DNA of 64,000 nt from Seiridium cupressi (GCA_036674765.1 JARVKI010000023.1:186001-250000); one strand, 5' to 3'. Numbered from the stretch's first letter, positions 13,671 to 26,951 are shown. A program made the numbers and translations. Notes: generated by a model from the letters alone, not told the origin.

Positions 13671-14904
13671 CTACCACGTCCTGGAAGTCACCTTCTCCAC
13701 CACATCCCAGTGACCCGATGTCAACGGCAGCATTTGCATTAGGTCCATGTCGTCAAGGTGGGTAGTTGTCGATAACTTTCTGCATGAAGAAGAATACTCA
13801 TCACAAGGCAAAGGCGCTGGGACACTATTTGGGCCCCCCCGACTGATTGGCCGACTATGTGATTGACGTGCAGCTCTATTGACATTTCAATTTCTGCGGC
13901 ATGAATGGTTGCCATCAATATATCTGGATGTTTTCGTTGAAGCCCAATATTTCCGCGGTGCGAAAATCCGAGATGCAAAGGTACCTGTTGTCGCCGGCGC
14001 ATTGGACTGCCATTCGCCGAAATCAGCCATCTGTCAGCCCGCCTCGGAAGGCTAGCCGACGTAACATCGGTCTGGATAGCGTACCAGCCTCTGAGCACCC
14101 AATCCTACCTTGACCGCTTTCGTAAACCATGGTTCATTTGAGCCTTGGGGCTTGGCTGCGGGCTGAACATACGTTGGAAGCGACTCTGTGAGGTGCGGAA
14201 CGAAGTCTTGCGCTCTGACGGACAAAAGAGGTCATTGGGGAAAGAGTGCCCTGCATCCAAGCTCAGGCATCGTGTGGGCGGCACATTTCTCATTTGTTGC
14301 CGTTGATGTTGTGCTTTTCATCTAAGCATGATCTTGGCATGATCTTGTCCCCTCGAGACCTGGTTGCGGCTGTAACGGTTGTTGTGTACCGTCCCCCATG
14401 AACCTGTCGTGATACCATGATGGTTGCTGGTCCGGATGATCATCAAAGCGCTTAGTTGGATGATATTGATCTGGGATCTCCAGCCAGGCCCATGTGTATG
14501 CAACCTGTTGCTTGTCCTCGGTTTAGTCCTGATTACGTGCTATCATTAGCAGATCAGGAGCAGGAAGATCCTCCAATTCACGAGCTCGCATGACAAGTGC
14601 TGACTCCTGGAGCCAACGGGTGATGTGATCCTGATTCCTCAACGGACCTGTAAGTGAGCCATGGCAATCGCAAGCCCCCTGGGATATGGGAAATATGGCC
14701 CAGAACTCTAGGAACGCAGATATGCGCATCTGGAGATCCGCCTCCGAATCAGATCAGACCATCACGTACCTGGTGGGAATACAATGCACGCAAATCATGC
14801 CCCCCGCGGCTCTGGTAGTCGTTTTGATTAGGGTGAGCGCAACCGTGCTTTGAATAGTGGACTGGGCTACTGCATAATACCCATCTGGCAACCTTATTCC
14901 CCAT
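13671..14904 (-). pseudogene. Coding relic of unknown family with four in-frame stops
   Basis: Reading down from an ATG at 14904, one frame stays open for about 365 codons if two introns are removed: 14730..14769 (GTACGT..CCAG, 40 nt) and 14031..14108 (GTAGGA..GACAG, 78 nt, with a GGCTGAC branch-like site). It is broken by TAA at 14523-14525, TAG at 14322-14324, TGA at 14232-14234 and TGA at 13887-13889. By chance about 17 stops would be expected in a frame this long. Segments such as DHITRWLQESALVMRARELE and AYTWAWLEIPDQYHPTKR read as ordinary protein. Each stop can come from a C-to-T change (CAA, CAG, CGA). I do not recognise the family. The N-terminus is uncertain, and the introns were chosen by eye, which inflates the apparent openness. 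Confidence 0.4.
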
Positions 14905-15022
14905 CGAAGTCGTGAACTCTAACAAACCAGATCACAAGCTTTGGCGGTGGTTCCATCCGATCTTGATCACGAAAAAGTTTCGTAGCCAAGTGGGGGGTTG
15001 TAGTGTCAAAGTCACGCGTTAG

Positions 15023-15142
15023 CTGCAAGCTCAGCACACGACATTGGAGCATGAACGAGAAGAGTACATAATTGAGAGAGGCAGCCCAACTGCCGAGAAG
15101 CGAGAATCACAAGCGCTCCGCTACGAGATGTTGAATCTGCAG
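15023..15142 (+). other. Possible orphan exon encoding a coiled-coil segment
   Basis: A 120-base stretch flanked by GTTAG (acceptor-like) and CAG|GTACAT (donor-like) encodes 40 residues with strong coiled-coil or helical character (QHTTLEHEREEYIIERG, then EKRESQALRYEMLNLQ). No adjoining exon could be found on the plus strand. It lies just upstream of, and opposite to, the minus-strand relic at 13671-14904. It may be a leftover of another gene or a chance composition. Confidence 0.2.
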
Positions 15143-17507
15143 GTACATGCCCCGCCGATTTGGTTTGAATCCCTGAACCTTAAGAAGCTTGAGCCTGAGG
15201 TCGGCGATCGACTTTGCTGAATACTCGAATGTGGGGTGTGGGGGGAAGTCGATGTCTGTATTCCGTGCAGTAGGAATTGAATCGAATGCCTTTGGTCAAT
15301 ACCGCACGCAATATAGGGTGTGAACTACATACATTGACCTACATTGTTGCTGCTCCCTTCGGGCAAGGCACGGAGTACGGTAAAAGCTGTAAAAGCTGAG
15401 CCTGGGCAACACATTACAGTGATCCAATCATTGTTGCATTGCCTGCGTTTTACTGCATCCTCGGGCAGCTTCTCATCATGGGCAACAAGAACAACAACAG
15501 CCGCATTGCCATACCTCTCTGGTCTGTCAGGTGCTTTGCGCAATGTGGTGCAGACCAACCGGGTGTTCTGGTCGGAATCCCCTTCCCCTACCCCCTGCCT
15601 CAGACGTTGCCGCCCCTGCCTCTTCCAGACAGGGGGTTGGCTCCCGGTCAAGCCCGTCATCTGAACCCCTGCCGCCGTGCAGCCAGCAACCAGCAGCCTG
15701 CAGCGCGTGGAACTAGGGCCGCCGTTCTGCTCCCAGCTGCTGCTCCGAAATAGCTTCTACGGCGGCCAGGTACCCAAGTACCCGCCGCCTATTGGGTGTG
15801 AGGCTAAAATGGCATTCTCCGGACGATCCAACCAGAACAGGCCATCTCGTGCCGTTGCAATGCCTGAACCATTCCCAAGTGGGCGGCCTTGGGTGCTGTA
15901 TCACAGTGATCATGTCGCGTCGTGGGGCGCGCAGGGATTGGGGCCACGCTCAGTCTTCGTTCGTTCATGTGGGCTGGTGGTCCCTCGTGGTCGCTGCGTC
16001 GCTCCTCCCCCGCGACGCCCAGGCTTTCCAATTGTGCAGTACGTAAGTAGGCAGTTACACAGCAATATGTGGTACGTCCCCAGCTGGATGAGGTGTCTCC
16101 TCGTGCCCGCAATGGCGTATCGTTATCGAGAGCCGTAATTAGAGTAATTGATTGCACCTGCGCACTTTTAACGCCCGCCCATCTGTCAGTCTGTCTGCTA
16201 TCTATTATCTATCTATCTATCTGTCTGTCTGTCGCTGCCCGCGGTCCCTACATCTGCACAAGTGCGGTTCCTGACTCCATCCTCTCATTTCTGCAGCACC
16301 GTCAGTGTCAGTTCCCTTCCAACAACTCTTGGGTCCACGGAGAGTAGGGCGCCCGAAACACCTCGTTCTGCCTCCCTACGTACATCCTGTGAGAGGTCAA
16401 CTCGCAGACCCCAAGGGAGTGTTAGAGAGTAGCGTCTGTGTGTACAACACCCGCCAGGAACTCGGTCACCAACTAGACGACCCTCGACATCCCCACTCCT
16501 CGACTATCATTCAAGCTAGGTATGCATTCTTGACGACTTGTTACTTGCAACAGCCCGACTTAAGCTGCATTATCATCCTTCGGTGCCGCACTCCTCCTTC
16601 ACCCCGTGGGATCCAGACTCCTGTATACCTAGGTAGTTCAGAACGCGACGAACGGACCGACGGGTTCGTGCTTCCACCCAGACCAACGCCGCCGTCGTCG
16701 CTACCGTCTTCCCCTAGCTCGTGGTAGTCCCGGCCTAGGTCATCTGCTTGCAGAGAAACGGTCTGCAGCTTGACCAATTTTTTTCCCTTCTTTTCCTCCC
16801 AGACCCTCTTCTTCCTTAAATCTGGGGCCCTCGGCACTTGAAAGGGGTGATCAGACGTTCGGAATCCGAAATCAAAACGAGCGGAATCGTGCGTGTTGAG
16901 GATTCCCGAGGTACGCAACTTTCACCTTTGATGGTAGCACGGAACATCCCAATCGCATCATCCCTCGTCTACGCATTGCATGGGTTTCCTGGGTCTTTGT
17001 CATAGGACTGAAGCCCCAAACCTCTGCGTCAAGGGCGGCCCCTGGATCCTAGATCCTGCGCAGATACGTACCCCATCGAGCGCAGGACGGAGGACCCTGG
17101 GCATTCCACATCGCACCCCTCCAAATAGTTCAGTCTTCGACTGCCAGTCATCCGTCTCCCTTCATTCCATCAAGTCACATCTGTTGTTCTGCGCCTGCCA
17201 CAAGCCAACAAACACGAATCTCCTTGCGCCGACATAACTAACACTCCTCACTGTAGGGCTCTTAGGAGTTGATTGTCAGGTATCGAAACCTGCTCAGCTT
17301 GCGCGACTTACACACACTCAGGTCCTTGGATTTCCATCTCAAAGCTGGTCTCGAAGCTGGGGAAATCTGGTGGGAATCAATGTGGACATAATCGGAATAG
17401 GCTGTGGAATTTTAAAATAACTACTGGGACAACTATATTGTATTTCGTCATTCACGACATCGACCATCACCCATGGTTTACGACCACGGGTTCCCGCAGC
17501 ATTCATA
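15143..17507. other. Long upstream region of the Ras GEF gene
   Basis: No gene is supported. The region holds several frames of 80-150 codons on both strands without domains, long pyrimidine-rich stretches (16240-16800) and a tetranucleotide microsatellite (16182-16235). It probably contains the promoter and a long 5' leader of the Ras GEF gene starting at 17508; the short ATG frames could act as upstream ORFs. Confidence 0.5.
16182..16235. repeat. (TATC)n/(TGTC)n compound microsatellite
   Basis: A run of TCTG, TATC and TGTC tetranucleotide units, imperfect at its left end and near-perfect from about 16205 to 16232. It lies in the presumed leader or promoter of the Ras GEF gene and is likely to vary in length between strains. 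Confidence 0.85.
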
Positions 17508-20500
17508 ATGCTTGACGACCAGCCTGTGCGATCGAGTCTACAGGTTGCGCCTCTTGCCATCCATAAGGATCGATCTGAACCAGCCAATGAGACTCATGGC
17601 GACGATTGGTGCAACGACGCTCAATCGTTGAGCGTAAACTCTCATTCACACATAACGCCCCCTACGACACCCAATGGCTCACAAGAGGATGTCGACGTTG
17701 AATTGGCCCCGCCGCCGCAGCCGCCGCCGGTCTTTCACAACTTTCTGAGAGCTTTCTACCCTTTTCATCCTGGCTATGCCGCCACAGACTCGACGGTCAC
17801 TTTGCCGCTCAATGAAGGGGATGTCGTCTTGGTGCACTCCATACACACCAATGGATGGGCCGATGGCACTCTGTTAGCATCTGGAGCGCGTGGTTGGCTG
17901 CCCACAAACTATTGTGAGGCGTATGATCCAGAGGAAATCAGAAATCTCCTCAAGGCGCTGCTAAATTTCTGGGACCTATTACGAAGCACAAGTACGAATG
18001 AGCGAGATATCTTCGGAAATCAAGAGTTCATGAAGGGTATCATCGCGGGCGTTCGCTACCTCCTCGTAAGGCCGCTCAAAACACCACGTGACATAATCCC
18101 ATTTGTGCCATAGACTGACTAGATGCCTAGGAATGCACAAATTGCCTGACGAGGGATTCTGCGATGATCCAACGAAATGACAGTCTCAGGAGAGGACGTA
18201 AGTCTTTGCTGTCAGAATTGTCGTCTCTCGTGAAAACAGCCAAGAGATTACAAGAAATTTTGAGGACTTCTCAGTTGCTAAGCGAGGAAGTCAACAATGT
18301 CATTGATGAGATGATTCTGAAAGCCTTCAAGATTATCGTAAAAGGAGTGCGATTTCTTGACCTGCTGGAAGAAGATAGACGGCTTCGCGCACCAGCGGCT
18401 GTCACAGTCATGGCCACCGTTCTAGAAGAATCTTACATCCCACCCACGCCGCCAGCTGAGTCCACAACATTCGAACAAAGCCAACCCGTCGACCAGGATG
18501 CAGGTTCCCGAGAGGTTAATGAAGGAACTGCTGCCGACTCGGTGGGGTTGCAGCCAGCCGAGGGTGCACAAACAGACGCACCAGCCAACAAGCGTTTGTC
18601 CTCCGTTTACTCACCAACAAACACGACAAGTCATCGGCTGTCGCAGGCCAATAATGTTCGGGGAAATCGATTGTCAGCCAGTATATCTCACAGAGTGTCT
18701 CTAGCCGGCCCCTCCTCACTGTCTCAACCACAAAGCTTGGTTTCCGCGCGGCTGAGCTCAAGTCATGACACACTCTTGTCGTACCTCGGATCCTTCATCG
18801 GTCGGTTACAATTACACTCTCAATCGCGTTCAGAATTGGCTCTGGCGATCAAGCAGTCCGCTACTCTGGGCGGCGATCTTCTTGCCGTGGTTGACACGGT
18901 CTGTAGACATAATCCTTTTGGGTCCGAATCGTTAGATCAAGCTCGAGCTCTGATGTATGACCGCATCCGAGACTTGGTGTACTCGGCTCGCGACATCCTG
19001 AACAGTACCGACTCGGACGCAGAAGATGTGATCATGCTACAGGATAACGGAAAACTTCTATCAGCTGCCATGGGCTGCGTGCAAGCTGCTGGTGGTTGTG
19101 TCGAAAAGACCAAGTGGGTCATCGAAAGGATTGGTGATTTCGAATTCGAGACTGAAGGCACGGGACTTGGGATCGACTTGGGAGTTTTCGCAACACCATC
19201 AAGCCGCCCGATCACGCCCGAAAAGGCAAGCGTTGCCGGATCAGGGACTTCTTATTCATCCCCCGCGCCCATTCGATCGTTGCACATGTCCATGGACAAG
19301 CCTCTGCCCGAGGTACCTGGTGCGTCCGAGTTTGCCGATCGCAGAGACTCGGATCACTATTCCCATCCGCCATCGCGGCCCCAATCCATGCTCACCGACG
19401 ATGCCGCATCCAGCGTGGCATCATCGGTGGCTTCGATACGACCTGCGCTACCGCCGCTTCCTAGACTGACGACCACTCTACTGCCTGATGAGTCGTACAG
19501 CCCCACAACTGAAACATCTCACGACAGCGAATACCAGAACTCTTTCCGCTCAGAAGCTTCGACAGCATCTAGTGCAGGTACTAACATGACCTACTTGAGC
19601 AGAGACTCCGAGTCAAGTCTGACCTCTCATGCGTCAACTCGGGCCACTACTCCAGACTTGGTGGCGGCTCCGAAGAATCAGCCATCGTTATCTGACTTCA
19701 GCGCCACAGGAAGCCTGGACACTTCGGAAGATGGAGACGACGTTGAGTCGAAACTACTGGAGAAGACATATGCTCATGAGCTCATGTTTAACAAGGAAGG
19801 GCAGGTGACTGGTGGATCACTGGCTGCTCTTGTTGAGCGCCTCACTACTCATGAGTCTACACCAGATGCCATGTTTGTTTCTACATTCTATCTCACATTC
19901 AGGCTGTTTTGCACACCCAAGACTCTAGCCAGAGCTTTGATTGACCGGTTTGATTATGTTGGTGAGGCCCCGCATATGGCCAATCCCGTACGACTGAGGG
20001 TCTACAACGTCATGAAGGGCTGGCTTGAGTCGCACTGGCGCGAATCAACCGATCATGAGGCACTTGCAATCATTAGCCACTTTGCCGAGTTCAAGCTCAG
20101 CACGTTGCTTCCTTCAGCTGGGAAGCGACTTTTAGCACTCGCTGAGAGGGTCTTGTCCACTGAAGGCTCGTTGGTCCCAAGGCTTGTCTCTTCCATGGGC
20201 AAAACTAGCACATCCATCTCCCAATTCATCCCGGCGGAAACACCCCTGCCGAATCCTGTCTTGTCCAAGAGTCAACAGCACTTGCTTCAAAGTTGGAAGC
20301 TGGGTGGGAACCTTCCTTCGGTGCTTGATTTCGAGCCATTGGAGGTTGCACGCCAACTAACATTGAAACAAATGAATGTCTTCTGTTCCATCCTCCCCGA
20401 GGAGCTGCTTGGGTCCCAGTGGATGAAGAAGGGCGGGGTGGATTCGCCCAACGTCAAAGCCATGTCGGGATTTTCGACGGACCTGTCAAACCTGGTTGCC

Positions 20501-21205
20501 GACACTATTCTGCAGTATCCTGATCCCAAGAAGCGGGCAGCTGTCATCAAGCAGTGGGTCAAGATAGCACATCAATGCCTGCAGCTCAACAACTACGATG
20601 GACTCATGGCGATCATATGCAGTCTCAACAGCTCCATCATAAGCCGACTTCGCAAGACTTGGGACATGGTAAGCCCCAAGAGGCGGGAGATGCTCCAGGC
20701 TCTGCAAACCATTGTCGAGCCATCAAACAACAACAAAGTCCTCCGCGCACGTCTGCAAGGACATGTGCCGCCGTGCCTACCATTCCTCGGCATGTTCTTG
20801 ACTGATTTGACCTTTGTGGATATTGGCAATCCCGCCACCAAGCAATTGCCAGGATCGGGCTCCGAGGATCAAGGGCTGACGGTTGTCAACTTCGACAAAC
20901 ACACGCGCACAGCCAAGATCATTGGGGAATTGCAGCGGTTCCAGATCCCCTACAGACTCTCGGAGCTCCCGGACCTGCAGGATTGGATCCAGACACAGAT
21001 TGCGCGGGTGAAGGAGGCAGACCAGGGGAACGTGCAGGTCAGCTACTATCGCAAGAGCTTAATGCTTGAGCCACGCGAGACGGCCGTCCGCACACCTATC
21101 GAAGGCCTTGCAACAACGCCGAACCTCGGACAGAAGAACGATTTTCTTTCGTGGATGTCGCGAGATCGCGGAAACCACAACAATGCGGCGGCATTGGCAA
21201 TCTAA
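17508..21205 (+). CDS. cdc25: SH3-containing Ras guanine nucleotide exchange factor (Cdc25-type)
   Basis: Exons 17508..18065 and 18131..21205 encode 1210 residues; the 65-nt intron runs GTAAGG to CCTAG with a CTGAC branch site. A polyproline patch (68-74) precedes an SH3 domain at about 79-139 (LRAFYPFHPG ... GWLPTNYCEAY). A long serine-rich linker follows. Residues about 730-870 form the RasGEF N-terminal (REM) module (EGQVTGGSLAALVERLT ... FYLTFRLFCTPKTLA). The catalytic CDC25-homology domain spans about 920-1160 (PLEVARQLTLKQMNVFCSI, FLGMFLTDLTFVDIGNP, NFDKHTRTAKIIGELQRFQI). This class loads GTP onto Ras at the plasma membrane, upstream of cAMP/PKA signalling, growth and morphogenesis. The frame across the splice (GVRYLL|ECTNCLTRDS) reads smoothly. 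Whether a short upstream exon exists is not settled. The symbol is by homology of architecture. Confidence 0.9.
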
Positions 21206-24200
21206 TGTCGCCAGGGTTGCACACATCATGCAATCATGAAACCATACAACTCGTCCCCGCCCGCCGCGAACTACACTTTACCTGTACTTCTGATTAGTGC
21301 TTGACTTATTGCCATCTTGCATTATCTATTGATACCCCCTTGCTGTTATTTTTCTTCTTATCATGAGCATATTGGATTTGCCACCTGCAAGCTTATTCTT
21401 ATCACTTATCCCCAGTTTCGCGGCGGGAACAATGGACACTGACCGAGATTTTTGATTTGGCATTCTCGCTGGGCGACCTGCGAGGTACCGAAAGACGCTG
21501 AATTCCCAGCTGTAGCATGTAGGCTGAGCATGCCAAAGGAGTCTATTGCAGTTGATACATTACACGACGATCGCAGCGGCGCATACGAGGCATTGGGATA
21601 ATTGGGATACTCGGGGCTTCTCGGTACATTTTGGTGTTTGGCCTACGACGTTACGGGAAGGTGTATTGTGTAATTGGTATAATGACGGAATTACTGGCTA
21701 TATGGGACGGAGAAGGGAGTCAAAAATCGCACGGTGCTCAGCTTCTAGGAAGGTGGACAAAAAGCGAGCCACGACAGGCATATTCCACAGGGCTGAAGGC
21801 ACCATGAAAATCTTCTTTACTACTAGCTTGTACGATTCAATGCCAATGGCTCTTTTTCAATCCCGACTATTAGGAATGACCCTCTGTTACCACGTTGATC
21901 AATTTGGTTGTGATATTTTGTAGGGCTCAGATGCGGATGAATGCGCCTAAAATACGCCACGAGGACCTCGACTCAAGTCGGGTAGGTATGATGTGCATGC
22001 AATAAACTTTAATGCAGGTCCCGAAAGCAAAATTGCGCAAGATAGTGTGGTGGTGTAAGGAGAAATTGTTCAATATTGACCACAGTCAGCAGGCATGGCA
22101 AAGTATGCTGGAGCCAGGACGGGCATCGCAATTGGAACGCATGTTCAGCACCGGAGGTAACTGGACTCCATTTATCCTCTTGAGCATATATGTCTCTGAA
22201 CTCGCAGCTACCATATATCCGGAATTCAATGTATTACATGGCATGCAACGAGGGGCCGGCCTATACAGATGCACCCTTTGGCACTTCGCAGCTATACACA
22301 CTATGGATGTTACAGTACGACGGTACGTAGCAGAGGATGTCTGCAATGCAACGGAGGAGCGTTATTGGCCATGTATCAGAACGGCCTTACCTCGCTGGAG
22401 GGCCTCCAGTAGGCTGGCCGTGTGGGGAAGAATCCTTCGGCGCGGTAATGTAACCTCGCCTACCAGGCAGCCAGGGAGCCAATGCGGACGTACATGAAAG
22501 CATGTGGATGGCGTTTGCTGAAGATACCGACTACCGGCAAGGGGTTGTGTTGCAGTGTGCAGAGTTGCGATCACTCCGACAGCCCTCGACTTGAGGGATG
22601 GCGAGACGATTCCAAGCTCTTGTCGGCCAGTGCCGTAAGTGCTTATTTTGAGCCACGATTGGGGGAGCGGCGCCGCTTTTTTGCGTACATTGTAGTAACC
22701 CCCGTCCCCTATCCCCCACCAGTAGAGGAGCTTCCTACTCAACGGTGGGATTACATGGAAACAGAAAATGAATGGTAATTGCGGTACATTTCATTAGCCA
22801 TGACCGGCGATTCGCAGAAGCTTATCTGACCTCTGGGCTCTGCGTAACCATCAAGTTCTGCTGCACCATAGCGAATGAATCATACTCCATCTCGAGCTCA
22901 CGTTATGGTTTCTTTTATCAACCAGCCAGCTTTGCTACGTTACATGTTGTCTGGGGGCACTGCATCCAGATCCAGTTCGTGTCCACCCGCCCTAGGGCAC
23001 CTTGGCCCCTCCCCCTAGGTCTCACCTGGCACCAGCCCGCTGTCCCCAAGAGCCCCGGGCGCCTTCCTGAAAGGGGGTTGGCACTTTACCCCAGCTTTCG
23101 CAGGCGAGCCAATCGAGGGCCTGCCGCCGCTGGACCTCGTGAGATACTGGCAAAAAGAAACGAATCAGCAGGTGGCTTGCGGGCCGACTGTTCTCAGGGA
23201 CCCACGTTCTTATCGGCACTCACTACTGCGATCCCTGCAGGCAAATTTTGGAGATTCTCAAGGTCCAGGAGCATCGAACCTGCACTGGAAATGACAGCTC
23301 AATTTGATGCGGACAACTCCTCAGGACGTGTCCAGTCCTGAGTGACCCGTGCCGAGTTCCCCTTTATGTCGATTTGCCTTTGCTTCCGGTTGAGGCAAAG
23401 AAGAGCACCAGACGGGAACCAGAGCTGCAGCATGCAAAAGCAACCCGAGGAACAGAAATAGAAATCATGAAAGTCAAAGTCCAGCGCCATGGATGCACCG
23501 CTCCCAACCATCATCTAGCTTCGATGCCATGCTTACCGTCGGCCGCCCCCCTCCGTATCGTCCGGCTGCCGGCCATGTCGATCGACCTCATTTGTGGCGT
23601 TGGCTTCAGTGCTCCAGCCTCGTGTACATGAATTTAGCTGCGCTCTAGTGCCAGTTTCGTATCGCAGCAAGGGAGCGGCGAAACAGGGCCAGAAAGGCGT
23701 GAGGTTTGCTACCCCAAACTACATACTACATACCACATACCACAGCTATCATAGTCCGGTGTCACGTAGCGTGTGCTGGGTCGGGCTCCTTTCATTCAAT
23801 AGCCTACCCAGTACCACGTTTGTGATATGCATCTTGCCTTGCTCTCTCCATTCCTCATCCCACATCAGACGTTGGCCGGGTCCAGAATTGCTACGATACC
23901 ATAGCCGCGGGTGGTCTACCGATCGATATCAGTGGCCCCTGCTTACCAAAATAATTCCTATCTTCGGATAACAAACCAGACCCTCCTTGTCCCGTCGATC
24001 ATTGCTTCTGATTAGCAGTACCACTCTGCACCCGAGCTCGCTCCACCACGCGGCCGGATCCCTGATCGACAGATCGTAAGGTTCATTCTTAATTGACTTG
24101 ATCCCGCTGTCGCCTTTCTCCTTCGGGACTTGTTCTTTTTTCTGTGGTCATCCGCATTGACGGTGCACGGCATTCTACCTTGTGACGCCATTACCCGTGA

Positions 24201-24451
24201 ATCGTTCGAGCGGTCTGTCGTTGCTAGGCCTTTTGTAATGTGAGTGATAGTATAGGTCCCGTTCCACATACGCTCGCTCGCTCCTGCACATTCCTGGGCC
24301 CTTGATGCCGACTTACATTAACTAGTCGCGCCACGCGCAAAGACCCTTTTGTTGACAATTCACTCGACAGAGAACGATTTTTAATTCCACCCACAGTAAT
24401 CGCGCCCTAGGGTCCAATCGCGATACTTCCAAGCGCGCGCATTTCGTCATT
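21206..24451. other. Intergenic region, no supported gene
   Basis: This holds the 3' flank of the Ras GEF gene, then about 3 kb with frames up to 189 codons (22772-23341, plus) that lack domains and overlap frames on the other strand. The last 700 bases before 24452 are pyrimidine-rich and probably form the promoter and leader of the transporter gene. Confidence 0.55.
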
Positions 24452-26025
24452 ATGGCCGACACAAAAGAGGATCTCGGCGCGACCACCGCCCCGGCTGCCA
24501 CCGTAGACGGGCCTGCCCAACGCCCGGCGGGATGGATGTACAAGGGGCTCAAGATCGGGAAGTGGGAGCTGTGGTATGCTTCGCCCAAGGTCCAGCTCTT
24601 CATGGTCGCCATGGTGTGTTTTCTGTGTCCTGGAATGTACAATGCTCTCAGTGGTCTAGGCGGTGCGGGTCTGAAGGACCACACGGCCCAGACTAATGCT
24701 TCGACCGCCCTGTACTCCGTATTCGCCTTTGTCGGTTTCTTCTCCGGTACATTCGCCAACAGACTCGGTCTCAAGCTGACGTTGGCTGTGGGTGGCTTGG
24801 GATACTCTGTCTATGCTGCCAGTATCCTGTGCTACAAGCACACCGAAAACATGGGGTTCGTCATCTTTGCCGGTTGCTTCCTAGGTTTCTGCGCCGGTCT
24901 TCTGTGGTGTGGCCAGGGCGCCATCATGATGGCATATCCCCCTGAACACGCCAAGGGCCGGTACATCAGCTGGTTCTGGATCATCTTCAACCTCGGTGCC
25001 GTTATCGGCGCCCTAATCCCACTTGGCCAGAACATCAACAACACAGGTGGTGACGCAACAGATGGCACGTTCGTTGGCTTCATTGTGCTCATGGTCGTCG
25101 GTGCTGTGCTGGCACTCTTCCTCTGCAACGCCGACAAAGTCCAGCGTGAGGACGGCTCGCACGTGATCATGATGAAGAGCCCGTCCTGGAAGTCCGAGTT
25201 TATTGGTCTCTGGGAAACCATCTTCCAAGACCCCTTGATCGTCCTGCTCTTCCCCATGTTCTTCGCCTCCAACATCTTCTACACCTACCAGCAGAACGGC
25301 ATGAACGGCGCTCATTTCAATGCTCGCGGCAGTGCACTCAACAACGTGCTGTACTGGCTGGCTCAGATCTTCGGTGCCGTCATATTTGGCTACGCCCTGG
25401 ATTTCCCCAAGGTCCGACGCTCCATGCGTGCCAAGGCTTCCCTGGGGGTTTTGCTTGCTCTGACTTTCATCATCTGGGGAGGTGGATGGGCCTGGCAGCG
25501 CAAGCAGGTCGACCGGGCTACCACCAACGACAAAGATTGGCAGGCAACTAACTTGTGGGACTGGGAGAGTGGTGGTGATCTCTTCGTCGGTCCTATGTTC
25601 TTGTACATGTTCTACGGGTTCTATGACGCTGCTTGGCAGACGTGTATCTACTGGTACATGGGCGCCCTTTCGAACTCTGGCCGTAGACTGTCCAACTTGG
25701 CGGGTTTCTACAAGGGTATTCAGAGTGCGGGTGCCGCCGTCTTCTGGCGGCTGGATAACCTCGGTACCGAGTACACCACCGAGTTCGCTGCTACGGTACG
25801 TTTTATTTTGCTCCTTGATCTGCACTGGTGAATCAATACTGATCGGTTATATAGTGGGGTGTCTGTGCCGGTGCTCTCTTGATCGCAGCGCCTATCATCT
25901 TCCTCAGAATCCCGGATAGCGTTCCGCTGGAGGAGGACCTGAAGTTCAGCGACGAGACTATCCAGGAGGTTGCGCCCAAGGCCGTCTTGGAGGATACAGA
26001 AGTTGACAAGAAGTCGGAAGTTTGA
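24452..26025 (+). CDS. UNC93-like major facilitator superfamily transporter
   Basis: Exons 24452..25795 and 25855..26025 encode 504 residues. The 59-nt intron runs GTACGT to TATAG, with a TACTGAT branch-like site. About eleven to twelve hydrophobic segments are visible, beginning VQLFMVAMVCFLCPGMYNAL and including FWIIFNLGAVIGALIPLGQ, GFIVLMVVGAVLALFLC and IFGAVIFGYALDF. The early motif PGMYNALSGLGGAG and the LWCGQGAIMMAYP segment are typical of fungal UNC93-like proteins. The C-terminal tail is acidic and cytoplasmic (LEEDLKFSDETIQEV). Members are polytopic membrane proteins whose substrates are mostly unknown. The first exon alone runs on for 11 codons into the intron before a stop, so the acidic tail depends on correct splicing. 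Confidence 0.88.
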
Positions 26026-26951
26026 GTTAAGAATACTTTAATAGTGGACAAGACTAGGCTATATGCAGATCAAAGCTGATGAGTTACATGGTGAGCCTAC
26101 ATAGGCCATCAGTAGTCAGCCGTCTAGAGAACGAGCATGAGAAGAGACATGGCCATGGGAATTGGACATGAAGATGGGGATTGCTTTAGTTGATACCTCT
26201 TGCTTTTTTGTAGACGAGAAACTGCGAATTTTCAAGGCACTTGTTAGCACTTCGCCAATTGGTGCCTTCTGGTAGCCCAAGACCTCTGTTCATATGCACA
26301 AGAGAAAAATAAGTCGAAGTCGATTCTCGTATGAGGTGTCTTGTTTGATGAATGCAAAAATTCGAGAATTGCTCTGACTGCTGCAGCTCATCGAGTACGT
26401 GCTCGACCAGCCCGATTCAATTTACCGCATGCAAGATCCTAGAGTATGACGGCATGCCTAGTACCAACCTTTTGCCTTTCGACCCTTGCATCGCGAGCTC
26501 CATGACCCCCTTGTACTGGCAATATCACCCTTTCCGGTTAGCCAGCTTTGCGCTCACGCAGGATAATCCGGACAAAGTCGTGATATCATAGATTGGTGAA
26601 GTGAAGTTTTTCAACCATAGCGGCAGGCGCGGTCCCAGCCGTCGTCCTCATGCATGTCAATTGAAGATTCGTGACAGCGGCTAGGCCGCCGGATCAAGGT
26701 GGAAGGCATCACGATCTCGTTCCTATCCTGTATTCACGGAAGGATTCGTTGTTCGGCCGTATCAGCTCGTACTTATTGGCGCGTTAAGCTCGGCGAGCTG
26801 CAGCTTGACAAGGTATATAGCCGCAACCCTGGTCTTACGCACCTGCACAACGGATGATTCGATGGACAGGTTCTTTTAGAAATCCGAGTCCTTTCGTTCG
26901 CCAATTCGTGGGCTCGAATTCGTCGTTGCAACGCCATCAACACCAACCACG
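26026..26951. other. Intergenic region, no gene seen
   Basis: This is the spacer between the transporter and the carboxylesterase, on the same strand. The only frame above 60 codons (26352-26591, plus) has no domain. A TATATAG at 26815-26821 lies about 130 bases upstream of the esterase start and could serve as its TATA element. Confidence 0.5.

Noticed and set aside
25013..25825. A 270-codon minus-strand frame inside the UNC93-like gene.
   Set aside because: It is a mirror of strong codon bias in the plus-strand transporter gene, which is clearly the real one.
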